Shown: positions 1-8,918 of the stretch, in pieces | Layout of the letters: each line of letters begins with the position of its first letter | Position numbering within the stretch: the first letter of the stretch is position 1 | Assembly: GCF_042660705.1 (NCBI RefSeq) | Contig: NZ_JBHSUQ010000001.1 | DNA: 64,000 nucleotides | DNA from: Undibacterium_A arcticum | Lineage (GTDB): Bacteria; Pseudomonadota; Gammaproteobacteria; Burkholderiales; Burkholderiaceae_D | Reading direction: 5' to 3' (one strand) | The notes under the pieces: generated by a model | Seen by the model: the letters and a program-made list of their open reading frames with translations, nothing else | What the model was told of the DNA's origin: nothing | Databases searched by the model: none | Position numbers and translations under genes: made by a program

Positions 1-1
1 C

Positions 2-511
2 CCGCTCACGCCATACCTCGGCATTGCCAAACTCGCCGCCGTTCTCGCGCTGGTGGCTGGCTTGATCGGCGGATATTTCGCCTGGCATCACCACGTTTTT
101 ACGCAAGGTGAGACGTCTATGAAAGCGGAATGGGACGCGGACAAGGCTGTGCGCGTTCAGGCCGACAACGCAGCCATCCTCTCGCGCGTGAAAAACAACG
201 AGCGAGTTGCAGAGCAACAACACCTCGACAATGACAACATCACGAAAGTCCACGATGAAGAACTATCTACTGTCCGCACTGCTCTTGCTCACTCTGAGCG
301 CTTGCGCATCGGCACCGCCCTCTGTGGTGGATCTGCCGGCGTCACCCAAACCGCAGGCGCCGGCAGCGGCGATGCAGCCGATCCCGGAGGCCGGCTGGTT
401 CGCGAAGACGTTGGACGAGATCTTGACGCGCTCAAACTGAAGATGGAAGAAACGGCGGCGACCGGGCGAGCGTGCCAGTCATTTGCGCGGGCCAATGGGA
501 TGGCGCACTAA
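2..511 (+). CDS. Rz-like i-spanin (phage lysis), 5' end cut by window edge
   Basis: The frame is open from the first bases of the window, so the true start is probably just outside; a GTG at 53 is the first start codon seen inside. The N-terminal part is a hydrophobic segment (about residues 8-24 counted from the window edge), followed by a soluble, charged, helix-prone stretch rich in Gln, Asn, Glu and Lys. This is the layout of an Rz inner-membrane spanin subunit. The identification rests mainly on architecture and on the lipoprotein gene nested in the +1 frame at 255-440, an arrangement typical of Rz/Rz1 pairs in tailed phages. Rz and Rz1 together fuse inner and outer membranes at the end of lysis. 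The gene is the last phage gene before a tRNA fragment at 643-687, so it marks the right end of a prophage. Confidence 0.75.
   Translation, partial: PLTPYLGIAKLAAVLALVAGLIGGYFAWHHHVFTQGETSMKAEWDADKAVRVQADNAAILSRVKNNERVAEQQHLDNDNITKVHDEELSTVRTALAHSERLRIGTALCGGSAGVTQTAGAGSGDAADPGGRLVREDVGRDLDALKLKMEETAATGRACQSFARANGMAH
255..440 (+). CDS. Rz1-like o-spanin lipoprotein, nested inside Rz
   Basis: This 61-aa protein lies entirely inside the Rz reading frame, in another frame. I chose the ATG at 255 because it is followed at once by a lipoprotein signal peptide: Lys-Asn, a Leu-rich core, then the lipobox L-S-A-C with the lipidated Cys at residue 17. A longer start at 207 exists but would place 16 polar residues before the signal. 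The mature part is short and proline-rich (several Pro-Pro, Pro-Lys-Pro and Ala-Pro stretches), as in Rz1 outer-membrane spanins, which bridge the periplasm by binding Rz. Nesting, length, lipobox and proline content agree well; sequence identity to a named Rz1 was not tested. Confidence 0.8.
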   Translation: MKNYLLSALLLLTLSACASAPPSVVDLPASPKPQAPAAAMQPIPEAGWFAKTLDEILTRSN

Positions 512-516
512 ATGGT

Positions 517-587
517 GTGCTATAGGTCGTTTGTGGTTCTTTATGAATCAAGCACTTACGGACGACCTTGATACTGAGGTATAGCAC
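517..587. repeat. Imperfect inverted repeat downstream of the spanin genes
   Basis: The arms GTGCTATA (517-524) and TATAGCAC (580-587) enclose a second complementary pair, GGTCGT (525-530) and ACGACC (562-567). It could be a late-gene terminator structure or an integrase arm site near the prophage end. No T-run follows, so the role is unclear. Confidence 0.35.
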
Positions 588-642
588 AGTGCACGCATTG
601 CAACAAGTTGATTGCAATAGGTTTCGTCTTGCGAGTTACTGA

Positions 643-687
643 CTTCTAAGCTGAGGGTCGCAGGTTCGATTCCTGCTGGACAGACCA
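643..687 (+). other. 3' part of tRNA-Arg(UCU), probable prophage attachment site (attR/attL)
   Basis: Visible parts are an anticodon loop CTTCTAA (anticodon TCT at 645-647), the 3' side of the anticodon stem (GCTGA), a variable region, a perfect T-arm with stem GCAGG/CCTGC around TTCGATT, the 3' acceptor strand and an encoded CCA end at 685-687. The 5' half is missing: the bases before 643 do not pair with the anticodon 3' strand, and no D-arm can be drawn. A tRNA 3' half directly outside phage lysis genes is the usual footprint of a tyrosine-recombinase prophage integrated in a tRNA gene. The intact copy and the integrase would lie beyond the left edge. Confidence 0.75.
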
Positions 688-1313
688 CATCCCCCCTTAT
701 GAGAATTGATGGTTTCGGTATTTAGATTCCCATCGTTTCTACATTCTTCACTTCCTCATGTAAGCGAATTTGAAGCGTCATCCTGTGGCTGCCTTCACCT
801 GTTCGATTCGTCAACCAATTCCTGAAACTCCGTCGGCAATTGTGTTTGTGGTCAGTACACTGGGTCAATTCCGACGCATTATTTCCCCTTACTCTATTCG
901 TTCGAATATAAACCACAACGATTGCTCTTGGCATCGGTCGCGGTTTTGATTCTCCTTTTTCAGCTATAAATTCAGTGTTAACGACGCGGAAGGTATTCGC
1001 TGGATGTGTTCGCCTTTGTCGTCGCTGGCGTTCTTCTGCTGCCTGTTTTTGGTCTATTTTCCCCACCATCCATCGAGTCGCCCGCGCCTGAAAAAGGTGA
1101 TTCGGAATTCAGGTTGCTTTGCTGATGAAAAGATCTTGAACAGGTTCTCAGAAACGATATTGCAGGCGACACATCGTCGTCCATCCTACCGTTCGATCGA
1201 TTCAGGCCGTCCTTCGTTTCGGACTCTTACGGCAGATGTAAGGGGTCGTGCATTTGAAACTGCACCGACCAGCGTTCAACGCGAATTTCGTTAGGGTTAT
1301 TTACACGGTAATT
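688..1313. other. Gap with no recognisable gene
   Basis: The frames open here (for example 1004-1294 plus and 722-1069 minus) have no recognisable motif, no convincing ribosome binding site, and overlap each other on opposite strands. I see no RNA gene or transposon end. This is probably decayed chromosomal sequence next to the prophage. Confidence 0.4.
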
Positions 1314-2430
1314 TCAACGCTTGCCCAATGACATGCTTGCGGCGGCTGGCTCGTTAGGGAAGTTCGCCGAAGGAAAGAGGACCAGCGTCGCCCTCAACCC
1401 GGGGTGATTGTCGGTCAACTTGAGAACGCCGCCGTGCAACTTCGCGACGGCGGCCACGAGACTGAGACCCAATCCCGCACCCGGTGTGCCGCGACTTGCG
1501 TCGCCGCGGTAGAAACGCTCGAAAACCTTAGATTTTTCTTCGTCGGGGATGCCGGGTCCGTCGTCCGACACGGCGATCTCGCCCCCCCCCGTCCGGGTGA
1601 CGGGATGCCACGACTGTGATCGTCCCGTTTTCCTGCGCATACTTAAGCGCATTGTCGATAAGGTTCCCGATCGCCTGCGCAAGCAGCAGAGGATCACCCG
1701 CCAACGCAAGTGGTCCCGACGATACGAAAGAAAGCACGCGTCCCTGCAGTTCCGCCACAGGTTGATAGAATTCTGCGACTTCGCTTGCGATGTTGGCGAC
1801 ATCAACTTCAATGAAGCCGGAGCGGCGCGTGCCGGTATCAATCTCCGCCAGGCGCAGTAGTGCGTTGAAGATAGCGATGACGCGGTCTACGTCGGCCATT
1901 GCGCTATCGATTTCGGCGAAGGTTTGTTCCGGACCAGGCCGGATCAGCGATAGCTCCTCCAGGCGGGACCGCAGTTCCGCCAATGGAGTGCGCAAATCAT
2001 GTGCAATAGCGTTCGACACGTTTCGAATACCGTCAATCAGGTACTCGATTTGGTCCAGCATACGGTTTCTGTCTCGACGAGAGTGTTGAGTTCGTTCTCG
2101 CCACCATAGGCCGGCAGCCGGTGTGAGAAATTTCCCTGCATGATGGCAGAGGCCGCCTGGTTGATGTCGTGTACCTTGGAGAGTAACGTGCGACGAACCA
2201 GCAGCCCGCCCAGTACGCCAAGCAGTAAAACAATGCCCGCTGCGAACACCAATCCATACAGGAAAAAATTTTCCAGCACCCTGTATTTCGTGATGTTGTA
2301 TACGACCAAAAGGTGGTACCCGCCGGGCAGCGTCGTGTGCATGAGTACCACACGTATTGAGCCGCTGCCCGCGTCAATCGAGCGTATGTACCGTCCTGGT
2401 AAATCAGGCACTTCGCGGGGGGGGGGGGAA
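1314..2430 (-). pseudogene. Sensor histidine kinase remnant, 5'-truncated and frameshifted
   Basis: Reading on the minus strand, pieces in different frames give in order: a short periplasmic tail, a transmembrane helix (around 2230-2280), a HAMP-like linker, a dimerisation/H-box region with H-D-L-R-T-P (around 1985-2000), an N-box with N-L-I-D-N-A-L-K-Y (around 1650-1675) and G-boxes with D-D-G-P-G-I and G-A-G-L-G-L-S (1450-1570). The frame changes at a run of nine C (near 1579-1588), near 2050, and at a run of about twelve G (2417-2428). The N-terminal signal and first membrane helix are absent; the reading disappears toward the group II intron. No response regulator gene is adjacent. The homopolymer shifts alone could be sequencing errors, but the missing 5' end argues for a real pseudogene. 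Confidence 0.7.
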
Positions 2431-3449
2431 ACGGCAGGCCAGCCATTGAGCCGCGAAATAATCAGTTCGGGACGTCGACGGTGTCACTTTAACCGGAAGA
2501 CCACACGAAGCATGACGCCAATTGCAAGTCACGCATCGGTCCTGCGCGGTCAGAGACCCTGAGCATGCCGGGAAATTTCTTGCACAGAAGCTGGGAGATC
2601 TCATCGGCGCCCGTCGCAGTCGGGACGGGCGGGGCGGAGAAGGCCCATGGCCGAAATCCCGCCGCCTACGCCGATGAGAAGTCGGATACACCAGTAGTAC
2701 CTGAGAAGCTGCCGAACAAGGGGATTGGTCCCGCGGAGGCAGTGGAGGAAAGCGGTGTAGCCAAGGGGAACGCCGACGAGCCTCCTGCGTCCCGGACACA
2801 GAGCCGGATCAACGTATCGATGGGACTCGAAGGCGTACGTCAGCGTGCCCGCGCCGATAAGCGGGCACGGTTCACGTCACTACTGCATCACGTCACGCCA
2901 TCGCTGCTGGTGGAGAGCTTTCACGCTCTGCGCAAGAATGCGGCGGCAGGCGTGGACGATGTGACGTGGAGAGAATACGAAGGTCAACTTTACAGTCGGG
3001 TGCATGGCCTGCACCGGGAGATTCACACCGGCGCATACAAAGCCTTGCCCTCACGGCGGGTATTCATTCCCAAGGCGGATGGCAGCAAGCGGCCGCTGGG
3101 GATTGCCGCCATTGAAGACAAGATCGTGCAGCAGGCCGTCTCGACGGTTCTGGGTGCGATCTACGAAGAAGACTTTCTCGGGTTCTCGTACGTGTTCCGG
3201 CCCGGACGCAGCCAGCACCAAGCGCTGGATGCACTCTGGGTTGGAATAGAAAGGCGCAAGGTAGGCTGGATTTTAGACGCGGACATTAGCGACTTTTTCG
3301 GCTCCATCGATCATGACTGGATCGAACGATTTCTGGCCCACCGGATTGCGGACAAGCGCGTGCTGCGCTTGATCCGCAAATGGCTGAAGGCAGGTACCAT
3401 CGAGGATGGAAAGCGGATCGTGGCAGAGAAGGGCACGCCGCAAGGCGCG

Positions 3450-5455
3450 GTCATTACGCCCACAACAATAGAGCAAACTCTCGGGTAAGATGGGGACTGC
3501 GCATTGCCCGGGAGAGTTTGGCCCCAAGGTTTGCGGGATGCCCGGATGTCGAGATTATCCTCGTCATTGAGGTCATTGACCCCACCAACGGGAAGGCTCA
3601 GTCATGACCCGACAACCGCGCAATTGGCGCATTCGCCTGGCTTTCGAGCCGAATCGATTCTCCTGCGAACAACTCGAAAGGGTCTACGAGCATTTAAAGC
3701 CGACCCAGACACGCGCCACCTCAGAATCATCTCCATCCCAACCGGCTGTGACAAAGCGTCGTGCTGCCAAGCGAGGTGAGCGATGAGCCATGCAGTGATG
3801 GTGGCGTTCTATGCCCGGGTGTCGTCCGAACAGCAAGCCAAACGCGGCACGATCGAAAGCCAAATTACCGCGTTGGTGGAACGAATTGCGGTCGATGGCG
3901 AGCAGATTGTCGAGGACATGCGTTTTGTCGATGCCGGAGTCAGCGGCGCAACGCTGATTCGACCGCAATTGGAACGGTTGAGAGACCGTGCTGCGCTCGG
4001 CCTGGTGGATCGTCTCTACGTCCTGTCTCCTGACCGACTGTCGCGGAAATATGCTCACCAAGCTTTGCTGATGGAAGAACTGTCGGCGTGTGGTGTGCAG
4101 GTGGTGTTTCTCAATCATGCCATCGGCGTCACGCCGGAGGAATCGTTACTGCTGCAGATGCAAGGCATGATCTCCGAATACGAACGCGCCAAGATTATGG
4201 AGCGTAATCGCCGTGGCAAGCTTCATGGGGCCAAACGCGGCAGTATCAATGTGCTTTCGACGGCACCCTATGGTTACCGCTACATTCGCAAACAACTCGA
4301 TGGAGCACCGGCACAGTACGTCATCGAATTGCCACAAGCAGCGACGGTGAGAACCATATTCCAATGGATTGGGATGGAACGGCTGAGCATAGGAGAAGTG
4401 ACCCGCCGCCTTGCAGCAACGGGCATCGCAACGGCTACAGGCAAGCCGTACTGGGACCGTAGCGTCGTGTGGGATATTGCGGAATCCAGCCTATATGGGG
4501 CGAGCCGCTTTCGGCAAAACGCAGTCTCGCGATTGCTTGTCCCGCGTCCGTGCGCAACGCCACAGCGCCGATGTGCCCAAAAATGGGTACTCAACCGTCC
4601 GTACAGATCCGAGTCACTGGATCGAAATCCCCGTGCCGGCGATCATCAGCGAGGCGTTGTTTCAGTCTGTTCAGGAACAGCTTGCCGAGAATCGCAAAAC
4701 GGCGCGTCAGCGGAGCCATGGCGCGGTCTATCTGCTTCAGGGATTGATCGTATGCGGCCATTGTCGCTACGCCTATTACGGCAAAAAGATCAGCAAAGCG
4801 GCAGCCAAAGGCCACCAGCGGCACTATGCTTATTATCGCTGTATTGGAACCGACGCCTACCGCTTTGGCGGTGAACGCGTTTGCGACAATCAGCAAATAA
4901 GAACGGACCGGCTCGATGACCTCGTGTGGCAGCAGGTTATTGAACTACTGGCTCACCCAGGACGACTAAAGAGTGAATATGAACGTCGGCTGAGTGTTCT
5001 TGAGAAAAAAGAAAAAACAAGTTCTGATACAGCATCTCTGGAAAGGCAAAGGCTTCAACTGGAGAAGGGCAAGTCGCGACTCATAGACAGCTATGCCGAT
5101 GGTATGCTCGACAAAGCGGACTTCGATCCGAAGATGCGGCAATTGAAGGTACGGCTAGAACAGATCGATCATCAGATTCAAGAATCACGGCGCAACAATG
5201 CTGGTCAAAGCGAGTTGTTCCTTGTGATTAATCGTCTCGAAGAGTTTGCATCTGCCGTGCATGACCGGTTGGACACAATCGATTTCGTAATGAAACGCGA
5301 GGTCATCCTCGGCTTGGTCAAGCGCGTCGAAATTCACAAAGAGGAGATCCTCGTCGTGTTTCGGGTTGATCCGGATCCGGGGTTCAATGCCGACGAGAAT
5401 TCGGCTAATTCAGACGTTGGAGAGAAAAGTATGCAAGATCGTACGCGGCGTCATT
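3450..5455 (+). mobile_element. Serine-recombinase insertion element, about 2.0 kb
   Basis: The intron RT reads up to 3455 and resumes at 5450. Both junctions carry GTCATT (3450-3455 and 5450-5455), exactly 2,000 bp apart. This is either a short core duplicated by integration or chance microhomology. The element carries a 60-aa gene and a large serine recombinase on the plus strand and nothing else recognisable. Integration by a large serine recombinase normally leaves short identical cores and no inverted repeats, which fits. I do not know a named family for this element. Confidence 0.75.
3604..3786 (+). CDS. Small basic protein of the serine-recombinase element
   Basis: This 60-aa protein is rich in Arg, Lys and Pro, with a C-terminal basic tail. 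Its start ATG (3604) overlaps the stop of a preceding short frame (TGA at 3605-3607), and its own TGA (3784-3786) overlaps the ATG of the recombinase at 3783. The repeated ATGA overlaps imply translational coupling and an operon order of short frame, this gene, recombinase. The basic composition would suit a DNA-binding accessory factor, but that is inference; I do not recognise the family. Confidence 0.5.
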   Translation: MTRQPRNWRIRLAFEPNRFSCEQLERVYEHLKPTQTRATSESSPSQPAVTKRRAAKRGER

Positions 5456-5583
5456 TCTCCGCTGCTCAGCAATATTTATCTGCACTATGTTCTCGATGTG
5501 TGGGCACATCATTGGCGACGGCATCAAGCAGTTGGCAAGGTCATCCTGGTCCGCTTTGCGGACGACAGTGTGGCAGGATTTGA
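3783..5583 (+). CDS. Large serine recombinase with zinc ribbon, one frameshift
   Basis: The N-terminal resolvase domain (about residues 5-150) has the catalytic Ser in Y-A-R-V-S-S, the D-R-L-S-R motif and the E-helix region ending M-E-R-N-R-R-G-K. A recombinase domain follows (about 165-290) with the typical P-Y-G-Y-R and N-P-A-Y-M-G motifs. Then come a zinc ribbon with C-G-H-C and later Cys residues, and a C-terminal coiled coil rich in Glu, Lys and Leu. The frame changes at 4470-4473, where one G appears lost from a GGG run, after S-V-V-W. The reading frame does not stop inside the element: it runs past 5455 into the intron RT and ends at 5583, so the last 40 or so residues come from target DNA. 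It would integrate and excise its element by site-specific recombination. Confidence 0.8.
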
Positions 5584-5816
5584 GCACGAAGCGGACGCGA
5601 AGCATTTCCTCGCAGCTCTGGAGTGCGTATTCCACACCAAACTGGACACCGATTTCACGGCAAACTGGACACCCATTCCACGGCAAACTGGACAGTCAGT
5701 CCAGCGCAAACTGGACACCGATTCCACTCCAAACTGGACAGTTTGAAGCGGTCTGAGAAAGCGTAGCGACGCGGGATAACTGTGGCACTCTGGGAAATTT
5801 TTCCGGAGAAAGGCCT

Positions 5817-7373
5817 ATGGCCAACAACAGGTTATCCATGCGTAAAATCTTAGAAGTCCTTCGGCTGTTTTTTGAACTCGGCCGTTCCAAGCGGGAAATT
5901 GCCCGCGTCATCGGCGCCTCGCCAACCACGGTCAGCGACTACCTGTCGCGCATCAAGCTGGCTGGCCTAAGCTACCCCCTACCACCGGAGATGGACGAGC
6001 AGGCGCTTGACCGCTTGCTATTCCCTCCAAGCGAGCCATCGGCGGTGCAACGCCCCGAGCCCGACTGGGCGCAGGTACACGACGGCCTGCGCCGCAAGGG
6101 CGTGACGCTCGACCTGCTGTGGCAGGAGTACAAGTCCGAGCAGCCCGAAGGCTACCAGTACAGCGCCTTCTGCGGGCACTACCGGCGCTGGCGCCAGCGC
6201 CTGACCCTGTCGATGCGACAGACCCACACACCGGGAGAACGGCTGTTCCTCGACTATGCCGGCCAGACGGTGTCGGTCACGGACCAGCACAGCGGCGAAA
6301 TCCGGGAGGCGCAGATCTTCGTTGCCGTGCTCGGGGCATCCAACTACACCTTCCTTGAAGCGACCTGGAGCCAGCAACTGCCGGACTGGATCGGCAGCCA
6401 CGTGCGGGCCATGAACTTCTACGGAGGAACGACCGAACTATGGGTGCCAGACAACCTGCGCAGCGGCGTCACCAAGGCATCGCGCTACGAGCCGGACATT
6501 AACCCCACCTACCAGGATCTGGCCAGCCACTACGAGGTGGCGGTGCTGCCGGCGCGGGCACGCAAGCCCAAGGACAAGGCCAAGGTCGAGAACGGCGTGC
6601 TGGTGGTCGAACGCTGGGTCCTGGCACGCCTGCGCCACCAGCGCTTCTTCAGCATCAACGAACTCAATCGCGTGCTGCGTGATCTGCTCACGGACCTGAA
6701 CGCGCGCCCGTTCAAGAAGCTGCCAGGATGTCGCGCCAGCGCCTTCGCCGAGATGGACCAACCGGCACTGCGGCCCTTGCCAGAGAAGGCTTACGAGTAC
6801 GCCGAATGGAAGCTGGCGCGGGTCGGCATCGACTACCACGTCGACGTCGGCGGGCATTACTACTCGGTGCCGTGCCAGTTCGCCCGCCAGCAGGTCGACG
6901 TGCGCACGACCGCCACGACGGTGGAGGTATTCCATCGCGGCACGCGACTGGCAAGCCATGTCCACTGCACCTTCAAGGGGCGGCACACAACGATCGACGC
7001 GCACATGCCGCCGGCCCATCGGGCAGTCGCTGGGGTGACGGCGGAAACCCTGCGTAGCCAGGCGACCGCGATAGGGCCGCGTACGGAAGTGCTGATCGAG
7101 CGTCTGCTGCATCAGCGCCGCCACCCGCAGCAGGCGTTCCGCAGCTGCCTTGGCGTGTTGCGCCTTGGGCAGGAGTTTGGAACGGCACGGCTGGAAGCGG
7201 CATGCGTGCGCGCGCTCAAGCACAACGCCGTGAGCTGGAAGAGCGTGCATTCAATCCTCAAGCATGGTCTGGACCAGCAGGTACAGGCGGCCGACCAGCG
7301 CGTACTGGATCTGCCTGAGCATGAGAATGTCCGCGGCGCCGCCTACTACCAAACCAGCTTGCACTTGCACTAA
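5817..7373 (+). CDS. istA: IS21-family transposase IstA
   Basis: This 518-aa DDE transposase has an N-terminal helix-turn-helix (about residues 15-50, motif S-K-R-E-I-A-R-V-I-G). It is followed by a retroviral-integrase-like core with acidic residues in L-F-L-D-Y-A-G (about 143), V-P-D-N-L-R-S-G (about 210) and K-A-K-V-E-N (about 258). The C-terminal beta-rich domain contains H-Y-Y-S-V-P. It is full length for the family and unbroken. The start ATG at 5817 lies 193 bp inside the element, with a purine-rich GGAGAAAGG ahead of it. It works with IstB, encoded 24 bp downstream, to cut and paste the element. No frameshift is seen, in contrast to many neighbours. Confidence 0.95.
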   Translation: MANNRLSMRKILEVLRLFFELGRSKREIARVIGASPTTVSDYLSRIKLAGLSYPLPPEMDEQALDRLLFPPSEPSAVQRPEPDWAQVHDGLRRKGVTLDLLWQEYKSEQPEGYQYSAFCGHYRRWRQRLTLSMRQTHTPGERLFLDYAGQTVSVTDQHSGEIREAQIFVAVLGASNYTFLEATWSQQLPDWIGSHVRAMNFYGGTTELWVPDNLRSGVTKASRYEPDINPTYQDLASHYEVAVLPARARKPKDKAKVENGVLVVERWVLARLRHQRFFSINELNRVLRDLLTDLNARPFKKLPGCRASAFAEMDQPALRPLPEKAYEYAEWKLARVGIDYHVDVGGHYYSVPCQFARQQVDVRTTATTVEVFHRGTRLASHVHCTFKGRHTTIDAHMPPAHRAVAGVTAETLRSQATAIGPRTEVLIERLLHQRRHPQQAFRSCLGVLRLGQEFGTARLEAACVRALKHNAVSWKSVHSILKHGLDQQVQAADQRVLDLPEHENVRGAAYYQTSLHLH

Positions 7374-7397
7374 CCACATCCCAAAAAAAGGACGACA

Positions 7398-8156
7398 ATG
7401 TTGAACCATCCCACCCACGAAAAAAAACTGAACCAGCTCAAGCTCTTTGGAATGGCGCGCGCCCTGACCGAACAAGCCAGTCTCGATCTCGACCATCTTG
7501 GCTTCGAAGAGCGCCTTGGTCTGCTGATCGACCGCGAGACCACCGAGCGCGATGGACGCCTGCTGGCACAGCGCCTGTTGCGCGCAAAGCTCAAGCCCAA
7601 CACCGCCGCCGAGGACACCGACTACCGTCACGCACGAGGCTTGGACAAGGCGCTGTTCCAGCGCCTGCTGGCCGGGCAGTGGCTGCGCGAAAAAAAACAG
7701 AATGTGCTGCTCACCGGCCCGACGGGTGTCGGAAAGACTTGGCTCGCGTGCGCGTTGGCCCACCAGGCCTGCCGGCAGGGCTATAGCGCCTACTACGTTC
7801 GCCTGCCGCGCCTGCTCGACGAGCTGAGCATCGGTCGTGCCGACGGTCGTTACAGCAAGTTGCTCAAGCAGCTCGCCAAGGTCGACGTCCTGACGATCGA
7901 CGACTGGGGACTGGCAGTGCTCGACGACGTGCACCGCCGCGACCTGCTGGAGGTGCTGGACGACCGCCACAACGCGCGTTCGACCATCGTGACCAGCCAG
8001 CTTCCGGTGGACCACTGGCATGCCGCCATCGGCGACGCCACGCTGGCCGATGCCATCCTCGACCGCCTGGTGCACAACGCGCATCAGCTGACGCTGAAGG
8101 GCGAATCACTACGTAAAAAGCGTAGTCGATTGACAAACCAGCTCGCTCAGGAGTAA
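7398..8156 (+). CDS. istB: IS21-family helper ATPase IstB
   Basis: This 252-aa AAA+ ATPase is related to DnaC. The Walker A motif is G-P-T-G-V-G-K-T (about residues 108-115). The Walker B region is V-L-T-I-D-D-W-G (about 163-170), followed by a sensor-like stretch with T-S-Q-L-P. An N-terminal helical domain precedes the ATPase. IstB oligomerises on target DNA and directs IstA. It starts 24 bp after istA with an AAAAAAAGGACG leader and is probably co-transcribed. It is complete and intact. Confidence 0.95.
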   Translation: MLNHPTHEKKLNQLKLFGMARALTEQASLDLDHLGFEERLGLLIDRETTERDGRLLAQRLLRAKLKPNTAAEDTDYRHARGLDKALFQRLLAGQWLREKKQNVLLTGPTGVGKTWLACALAHQACRQGYSAYYVRLPRLLDELSIGRADGRYSKLLKQLAKVDVLTIDDWGLAVLDDVHRRDLLEVLDDRHNARSTIVTSQLPVDHWHAAIGDATLADAILDRLVHNAHQLTLKGESLRKKRSRLTNQLAQE

Positions 8157-8779
8157 AACCCAACTTCGACCCCGCGTCGTCGCGCCCGAAGTGTCCAGTT
8201 TGGCGTGGAATGCGTGTCCAGTTTGCGGCGGATTAGGCGTCCAGTTTGGCTGGATTACGCACTGGAGGAACGATTTGCCAAGTTCGGGCTGAAATTCCAC
8301 CCGGAGAAACGCGGTTGATCGAGTTCGGGCGGTGGGCGGCGGTACGGCGTCAGCGTCGCGGACTCGGCAGACCGGAAACGTTCGACCTCCTGGGGTTCAC
8401 GCATTGTTGCGGAACGACGCGTACAGGCAGATTCAAGATCGTGCGGCTGACGATCATGAAACGCATGCGTGCGACGTTGCAAGCGATCCGGGACAAACTC
8501 AAGCGCCGGCGGCATGAACCAGTGAAGGTAACGGGGGCAGTGGCTGGGAGCGGTAATTCGAGGGTATTTCAATTACCACGCCGTGCCTGACAATCTGAAG
8601 CGATTAAACAGCTTTCGCAAAGAAGTGTGTCGTACCTGGCTCAGGGCGCTGAGACGTCGGAGCCAACGGCACCGGATGACGTGGAAGCGGTTTAAGCGAT
8701 TTGTCCAAATGTATTTGCCGAATGTCCGTCAGCAGCACCCGTATCCAACAAAACGGTTTGGCGTCACTACCTGAGGCAG

Positions 8780-8852
8780 GAGCCTTGTGCAGTAATTCTG
8801 CCCGCAGGGATCTGTGCGGGGGGCGGGACGAAATTCCCGTCCCTACCGCGAC
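8780..8852 (+). ncRNA. Group II intron domains V and VI (3' end of intron)
   Basis: Just after the maturase stop the sequence folds into a short hairpin starting GAGCC and ending with GGATC (8780-8812), the shape and position of the catalytic domain V. A second hairpin with arms CGGGACG and CGTCCC around AAATT (about 8823-8842) matches domain VI. Intron sequence appears to end with ...CCGCGAC near 8852; group II introns end in AY. Confidence 0.6.
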
Positions 8853-8918
8853 TCACTTTCGCGACGGTAAATGTGTCAATACTTGCGCACGCGACTTAGC
8901 CTCTACTTTCACTGGCGA

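Larger units (their letters stand above)
5624..8261 (+). mobile_element. IS21-family insertion sequence, complete, with 6-bp target duplication
   Basis: The ends are inverted: TGCGTA...CCAAACTGGAC at the left and its partner, ending ...TTACGCA, at 8261. Several internal copies of the CAAACTGGAC motif follow each end, as is usual for IS21-like elements. The flanks are CTGGAG at 5618-5623 and CTGGAG at 8262-8267, a 6-bp target duplication. Removing the element plus one copy restores the reverse transcriptase reading L-A-A-L-E-E-R-F. The length is 2,638 bp and it carries istA and istB. Intact ends, genes and target duplication suggest a recent and possibly active copy. Confidence 0.93.
2565..8774 (+). 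pseudogene. ltrA: Group II intron reverse transcriptase/maturase, interrupted
   Basis: Three exposed segments make one protein. Segment 1 (2565-3455) has RT domains up to the G-T-P-Q-G motif, including the fingers motif around I-P-K-A-D-G-S-K-R-P-L-G and the palm Asp in D-A-D-I-S-D-F-F. Segment 2 (5450-5623) continues with S-P-L-L-S-N-I-Y and the catalytic F-A-D-D box (normally Y-A-D-D). Segment 3 (8262-8774) resumes with E-E-R-F-A-K-F-G, then the L-G-F-T motif and the maturase X domain rich in Arg, ending H-P-Y-P-T-K-R-F. There is an additional frame change near 8530-8580. A stop at 8772-8774 comes a few codons before the usual end. No HNH endonuclease domain is visible, as in several bacterial intron classes. 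Confidence 0.85.
2565..8852 (+). mobile_element. Group II intron, 5'-truncated and split by two other elements
   Basis: A group II intron reverse transcriptase/maturase is followed by a folded 3' RNA end (domains V and VI, 8780-8852). The left boundary is uncertain. The hundreds of bases of domains I-III that should precede the protein gene are not seen between the histidine kinase remnant and 2565, so the element appears 5'-truncated. A serine-recombinase element (3450-5455) and an IS21-family element (5624-8261) sit inside the protein gene. Removing both rebuilds a continuous maturase reading across each junction, which shows the order: intron first, the two insertions later. The intron cannot encode a working maturase now. 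Confidence 0.8.

Noticed and set aside
600..690. tmRNA or complete tRNA gene
   Set aside because: Only the 3' half of a tRNA can be folded; no D-arm, no 5' acceptor strand and no tag-peptide frame.
2400..2430. Run of about twelve G in the histidine kinase as a phase-variation switch
   Set aside because: Tempting, but the gene also lacks its 5' end and has other frame changes, and the assembly has homopolymer errors throughout. I cannot separate true slippage from error.
2033..2446. Separate 137-aa gene within the histidine kinase region
   Set aside because: It is an alternative frame across the kinase remnant created by the G-run; the kinase frame explains the conserved HAMP and membrane segments.
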